From Oxalobacteraceae bacterium (GTDB lineage: Bacteria; Pseudomonadota; Gammaproteobacteria; Burkholderiales; Burkholderiaceae_D), in NCBI GenBank assembly GCA_003132085.1, contig PKWO01000305.1, forward strand, positions 1 through 5,413: a DNA stretch of 5,413 bases. The letters are read 5' to 3'. Below are positions 5,249 through 5,413 of this stretch, in pieces. Position 1 is the stretch's first letter. Every line of letters begins with the position of its first letter. The notes below the pieces were generated by a model, which was given only the letters and a program-made list of their open reading frames with translations, was not told the DNA's origin and searched no databases. The translations under genes and the position numbers were made by a program.

Positions 5249-5413
5249 TCATCCAAGTTTCACCGAGCAGTCATGCGCCACCCGCTCGCACGGCAAAGGA
5301 ACTAAGCTTTGTTTCAATAACGCTTCAAACTCCTCTATCGGCACCGGCTTGCCAAACAGATATCCTTGGTAGTGAGTGCAGCCCATGCTCAGGAGAATTT
5401 GTCGTTGCTCGTC
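5249..5413 (-). CDS. EAL-domain protein, C-terminal end (runs off the right edge)
   Basis: Only the last 54 residues are in the window. GCTHYQGYLFGKPVPIEEFEALL (residues 11-33 of the fragment) is the characteristic last strand and helix of the EAL domain, which hydrolyses c-di-GMP to pGpG. About 20 residues follow, ending in VKLG and TGA, so EAL is the final domain. The catalytic EAL and DDFG motifs and any GGDEF, PAS or sensor regions lie outside, so activity cannot be judged. It is on the same strand as, and 222 bases upstream of, the unknown 313-residue gene. It is the second c-di-GMP phosphodiesterase-type domain in this window. Confidence 0.88.
   Translation of the reverse strand, partial: DEQRQILLSMGCTHYQGYLFGKPVPIEEFEALLKQSLVPLPCERVAHDCSVKLG

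Overview
This window looks like chromosomal DNA from a betaproteobacterium, probably order Burkholderiales and perhaps Oxalobacteraceae. That placement is an inference from the moderately GC-rich composition, the third-position GC bias of the clear genes and the style of the proteins. No rRNA or tRNA gene, CRISPR array, transposase or integrase was seen.

Left part (1-1523): a divergent pair for 2-hydroxy-acid (glycolate-type) oxidation. On the minus strand the first 169 residues of the FAD-binding glycolate oxidase subunit GlcD run off the left edge. On the plus strand lies a GntR-family regulator of the FadR/FCD type. The roughly 230 bp between them hold two neighbouring sites resembling the FadR-subfamily operator TNGTNNNACNA, overlapping promoter-like elements in both directions, and four head-to-tail copies of a 13-bp repeat in the glcD leader. 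The simplest reading is that the FCD regulator senses a small carboxylate and controls glcD and itself from these operators.

Middle (1609-2813): a small exported protein with four cysteines in its mature part and a GY-rich N-terminus, then a short-chain dehydrogenase/reductase resembling sepiapterin/benzil reductases. They are co-oriented, with a short hairpin between them. The stretch 2814-3133 has no convincing long gene. It may hold a small HTH-like reading frame (2948-3130) ending 3 bases before the next gene.

Right part (3134-5413): a 77-residue protein resembling a lone ParB/sulfiredoxin-fold domain, then a standalone HD-GYP domain protein (predicted c-di-GMP phosphodiesterase with an unusual HDIGQ motif). 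These converge on a 313-residue, apparently cytosolic, mostly helical protein of unknown function on the minus strand. At the right edge, also on the minus strand, is the C-terminal end of an EAL-domain c-di-GMP phosphodiesterase. Two different classes of c-di-GMP-degrading domain therefore flank one uncharacterised gene within about 2 kb, which is the most interesting grouping here. Nothing in the window by itself demonstrates a new system.
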